Part shown: one piece after another, positions 5,915-7,151 of the stretch
Numbering within the stretch: position 1 is the stretch's first letter
How the letters are laid out: each line of letters starts with the position of its first letter
Assembly: GCA_000433635.1 (NCBI GenBank)
Contig: HF997938.1
Span: 1-7,151 of the forward strand
Direction of reading: 5' to 3'
Length of the DNA: 7,151 bases
DNA from: Ruminococcus sp. CAG:254
GTDB taxonomy: Bacteria; Bacillota; Clostridia; Oscillospirales; Ruminococcaceae
Translations under genes and position numbers: made by a program
The notes under the pieces: model-generated
Seen by the model: the letters and a program-made list of their open reading frames with translations, nothing else
What the model was told of the DNA's origin: nothing
Databases searched by the model: none

Positions 5915-6105
5915 ACTTTCTTTTGAAACAAAAACGCTGTTCTTCAACAGTTAGTCAACACTAACTACTTTTCTTTCTTCTGCTTTTTTCTCAAAAAAAC
6001 CAAAAAAGAAAACCCCCTGCCATTCGCTTTTTGTTCCATTTCCCTGCTTTCTCTGCACCCCATTCGACTTTTTTCAGAAATTTCGACACCTTTTCCGAAA
6101 TACGA
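5890..6105. other. Divergent intergenic core, no gene
   Basis: This stretch between the adhE and pyrR promoters has no convincing coding potential. It is strongly biased: T and C rich on the plus strand at 5967-5992, then A rich at 5993-6012, then C/T rich again. It holds the distal Rex-like repeat, an inverted repeat at 5949-5966 and a weaker one at 6080-6101. An 80-codon reading frame at 6031-6270 is rejected because it runs through the pyr promoter and leader. Confidence 0.6.
5949..5966. promoter_or_regulatory. 18-bp inverted repeat, possible operator
   Basis: AGTTAGT-CAAC-ACTAACT has perfect 7-bp arms around 4 bases and lies roughly 60-80 bp upstream of the adhE -35 box. It adjoins a smaller palindrome CTGTT-CTTC-AACAG (5937-5950). 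There is no U-tract, so it is not a terminator. It reads like a protein-binding site, perhaps for a second adhE regulator. The factor is unknown. Confidence 0.45.
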
Positions 6106-6134
6106 TTGACATTCCATCGAATCTGTGGTATAAT
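6106..6134 (+). promoter_or_regulatory. Consensus sigma-A promoter for the pyr operon
   Basis: TTGACA (6106-6111), 17-bp spacer, TATAAT (6129-6134), both perfect. Predicted start is near 6141, so the RNA leader before pyrR is about 200 nt, enough to hold the whole attenuator. Confidence 0.9.
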
Positions 6135-6148
6135 AACAACAATAAATT

Positions 6149-6179
6149 CCTTTAAGTCGATCCAGAGAGGTCGAAAAGG
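6149..6179 (+). promoter_or_regulatory. PyrR-binding loop (anti-antiterminator)
   Basis: The hairpin has outer stem CCTTT (6149-6153) with AAAGG (6175-6179), an internal purine-rich bulge, inner stem CGA/TCG, and the conserved loop ATCCAGAGAGGT (6160-6171). This matches the known PyrR RNA-binding loop pattern (ARUCCnGnGAGGYU). UMP-loaded PyrR would stabilise it and allow termination downstream. Confidence 0.92.
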
Positions 6180-6277
6180 CGTTTCAAGCTTGCGGCAGAT
6201 TGTACCCCCTTGCGGCTACAATCTCATTTTTCAGCCCTCATTGCAACCATTTGCAGGAAAAGCACGCTGACTCGTCC
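6169..6277 (+). promoter_or_regulatory. Predicted pyr antiterminator pairing
   Basis: Bases 6169-6182 (GGTCGAAAAGGCGT) can pair with 6264-6277 (ACGCTGACTCGTCC), forming 10 of 14 pairs with a 3x3 internal loop. The 5' part lies in the 3' side of the PyrR-binding hairpin, and the 3' part is the left arm of the terminator. The structure is therefore exclusive with both, as the Bacillus-type PyrR mechanism requires. The pairing was worked out by eye. Confidence 0.6.
6197..6224 (+). other. Leader hairpin between binding loop and terminator
   Basis: AGATTGTA (6197-6204) and TACAATCT (6217-6224) form a perfect 8-bp stem around a 12-nt loop. The loop contains CTTGCGGC, which is also present directly before the stem (6189-6196). 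It probably folds inside the loop of the antiterminator and shortens the distance between its arms. Its own role is unknown. Confidence 0.55.
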
Positions 6278-6299
6278 AAGGATGAGGCAGCGTTTTTTT
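6264..6299 (+). terminator. Attenuator terminator of the pyr operon
   Basis: ACGCTG (6264-6269) pairs with CAGCGT (6288-6293). The stem continues through CTC/GAG, a G-U pair and T-A, capped by CCAAGG, and is followed by seven T (6293-6299). A single A-G mismatch interrupts it. It lies 40 nt before pyrR and forms when PyrR-UMP locks the upstream hairpin. Confidence 0.92.
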
Positions 6300-6322
6300 G
6301 TGTGCAAAAATCCATTGACAGG

Positions 6323-6329
6323 AAGGAGG
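6323..6329 (+). promoter_or_regulatory. Ribosome binding site that decides the pyrR TTG start
   Basis: AAGGAGG is a strong Shine-Dalgarno site with a 10-nt spacer to TTG at 6340-6342. The nearest in-frame ATG (6352-6354) is 22 nt away, too far. The TTG is therefore the likely start. Confidence 0.8.
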
Positions 6330-6339
6330 AACTCCCACT

Positions 6340-6852
6340 TTGAAAACCATTATGGATGCATCCGCCATCCAGCGTGCGATTACCCGCATCACCTATGAGA
6401 TTCTCGAACGCAACCACGGTGCAGACCAGCTTGCTGTGATTGGCATTTATTCCAGAGGCGTGATTTTAGCGAAACGCATTGTGGAACGCATTGCAGAACT
6501 GGAACACCGACAGGTGGAACTCGGTGCGTTGGATATTACCACCTATCGGGATGATAAGGTTGTCCCCAATCACGCAGAAAAAACAAAAATTGATTTTTCT
6601 GTACAGGATAAAAAAATCATTTTGGTGGATGATGTCCTTTATACGGGCAGAAGCTGCCGTGCTGCCATGGATGCCGTTCTGGAACGGGGCAGACCCACCA
6701 GCATTCAGCTTGCCGTGCTGATTGACCGTGGCCATCGGGAATTGCCCATCCGTCCGGACTATGTTGGGAAGAACCTCCCGACTGCACAGACGGAAACCGT
6801 GAAGGTTTCTGTCAACGAATTGGACGATGCGGACTGTGTCACTATTTTTTAA
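6340..6852 (+). CDS. pyrR: Pyrimidine operon attenuation regulator / uracil phosphoribosyltransferase
   Basis: PyrR binds the leader RNA of pyr genes when UMP is plentiful and promotes termination; many homologues also convert uracil and PRPP to UMP. The protein is 170 residues, slightly short of the usual 175-180. It has a type I phosphoribosyltransferase fold with the PRPP motif IILVDDVLYTGRS (93-105). The block LIDRGHRELPIRPDYVGK (127-144) and the closing segment NLPTAQTETVKVSVNELD (145-162) are diagnostic of PyrR. R40 in YSRG and the basic stretch with R130, H132 and R133 fit the RNA-binding side. The start is a TTG, chosen from the ribosome site; starting at the ATG four codons on would give 166 residues. 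The gene is first in the operon, after its own attenuator, with pyrC 49 nt downstream. Confidence 0.96.
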   Translation: MKTIMDASAIQRAITRITYEILERNHGADQLAVIGIYSRGVILAKRIVERIAELEHRQVELGALDITTYRDDKVVPNHAEKTKIDFSVQDKKIILVDDVLYTGRSCRAAMDAVLERGRPTSIQLAVLIDRGHRELPIRPDYVGKNLPTAQTETVKVSVNELDDADCVTIF

Positions 6853-6901
6853 TCATCCGGTTTTCCCCCACCATTCATTGACTGAGAGGACGGTGCAACC
6901 T

Positions 6902-7151
6902 ATGCAGACGATTTTATTACAGCATGCAACGGATGCTTACGGCATTTCCAGCGATTTTCTGATTCAAGATGGTATCATTGCAAAACGTGCTCCGGCAGGT
7001 ACTTTGCAGGATGCCGCAGATGTGGTAATCCCAGCAAAGGGCTTGACCATTTTCCCGGGCTTGTTCGATATGCACGTACACTTGCGAGATCCGGGCTTTA
7101 CCCAAAAAGAAGATATTCTGACGGGTGCAGCCGCTGCCTTGGCTGGCGGTG
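6902..7151 (+). CDS. pyrC: Dihydroorotase, N-terminal part (cut by window end)
   Basis: The first 83 residues of a class I dihydroorotase are present; the remaining roughly 340 lie beyond the window. The enzyme closes carbamoyl aspartate to dihydroorotate, step three of UMP synthesis. The N-terminal strand-rich segment leads into GLTIFPGLFDMHVHLRDPGF (47-66). In it, H58 and H60 are zinc ligands and R62 contacts the substrate carboxylate. The following TQKEDILTGAAAALAGG is characteristic of the PyrC/allantoinase branch; a pyr operon setting settles it as dihydroorotase. The ATG follows GAGAGG at 12 nt spacing, a weak ribosome site, 49 nt after pyrR with no terminator. The frame stays open to base 7151. 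Confidence 0.93.
   Translation, partial: MQTILLQHATDAYGISSDFLIQDGIIAKRAPAGTLQDAADVVIPAKGLTIFPGLFDMHVHLRDPGFTQKEDILTGAAAALAGG

Noticed and set aside
6031..6270. A 79-codon plus-strand frame before pyrR
   Set aside because: It runs through the pyr promoter and the PyrR-binding leader, whose sequence is explained by RNA structure.
1..7151. CRISPR array, insertion sequence, prophage, toxin-antitoxin or tRNA gene
   Set aside because: I looked for regularly spaced repeats, terminal inverted repeats, transposase-like frames and tRNA-like cloverleaves by eye and found none.

Overview
The window looks like chromosomal DNA from a low-to-mid G+C Gram-positive anaerobe. Bacillota, class Clostridia, is most likely, and a Ruminococcus-like Oscillospiraceae member is my best guess. 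This rests on purine-rich Shine-Dalgarno sites, consensus sigma-A promoters, a fermentative bifunctional AdhE, and a PyrR-type RNA attenuator. The genus is inference; no rRNA or tRNA is present to fix it.

Layout. Positions 11-5804 are read on the minus strand and 6124-7151 on the plus strand. Right to left on the minus strand: adhE (acetyl-CoA to ethanol) is followed after 17 nt by a small APH/choline-kinase-fold phosphotransferase, and the pair ends in a strong terminator at 2338-2383. Next is a two-gene unit, a MarR-family repressor followed by a YczE-like membrane protein, with a near-perfect 25-bp operator on its own promoter. Last is cysK (cysteine synthase) with its own promoter. On the plus strand, the pyrimidine operon starts with a PyrR-binding hairpin, an antiterminator and a terminator in the leader. 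The genes pyrR (TTG start) and the beginning of pyrC follow.

The adhE-pyrR intergenic region (about 535 bp) is the regulatory centre. It holds two divergent promoters, a tandem 16-bp direct repeat with Rex-like character over the adhE -35 box, a separate 18-bp inverted repeat further upstream, and the pyr attenuator. All four promoters recognised here are TTGACA-17-TATAAT exactly.

The genes are mostly housekeeping: sulfur assimilation, fermentation and NAD+ recycling, and UMP synthesis. I see no mobile element, CRISPR array, toxin-antitoxin pair or phage gene. The less characterised parts are the kinase cotranscribed with adhE, the autoregulated MarR-YczE pair, and the repeat architecture of the adhE promoter. 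I did not find strong evidence for an entirely new system.
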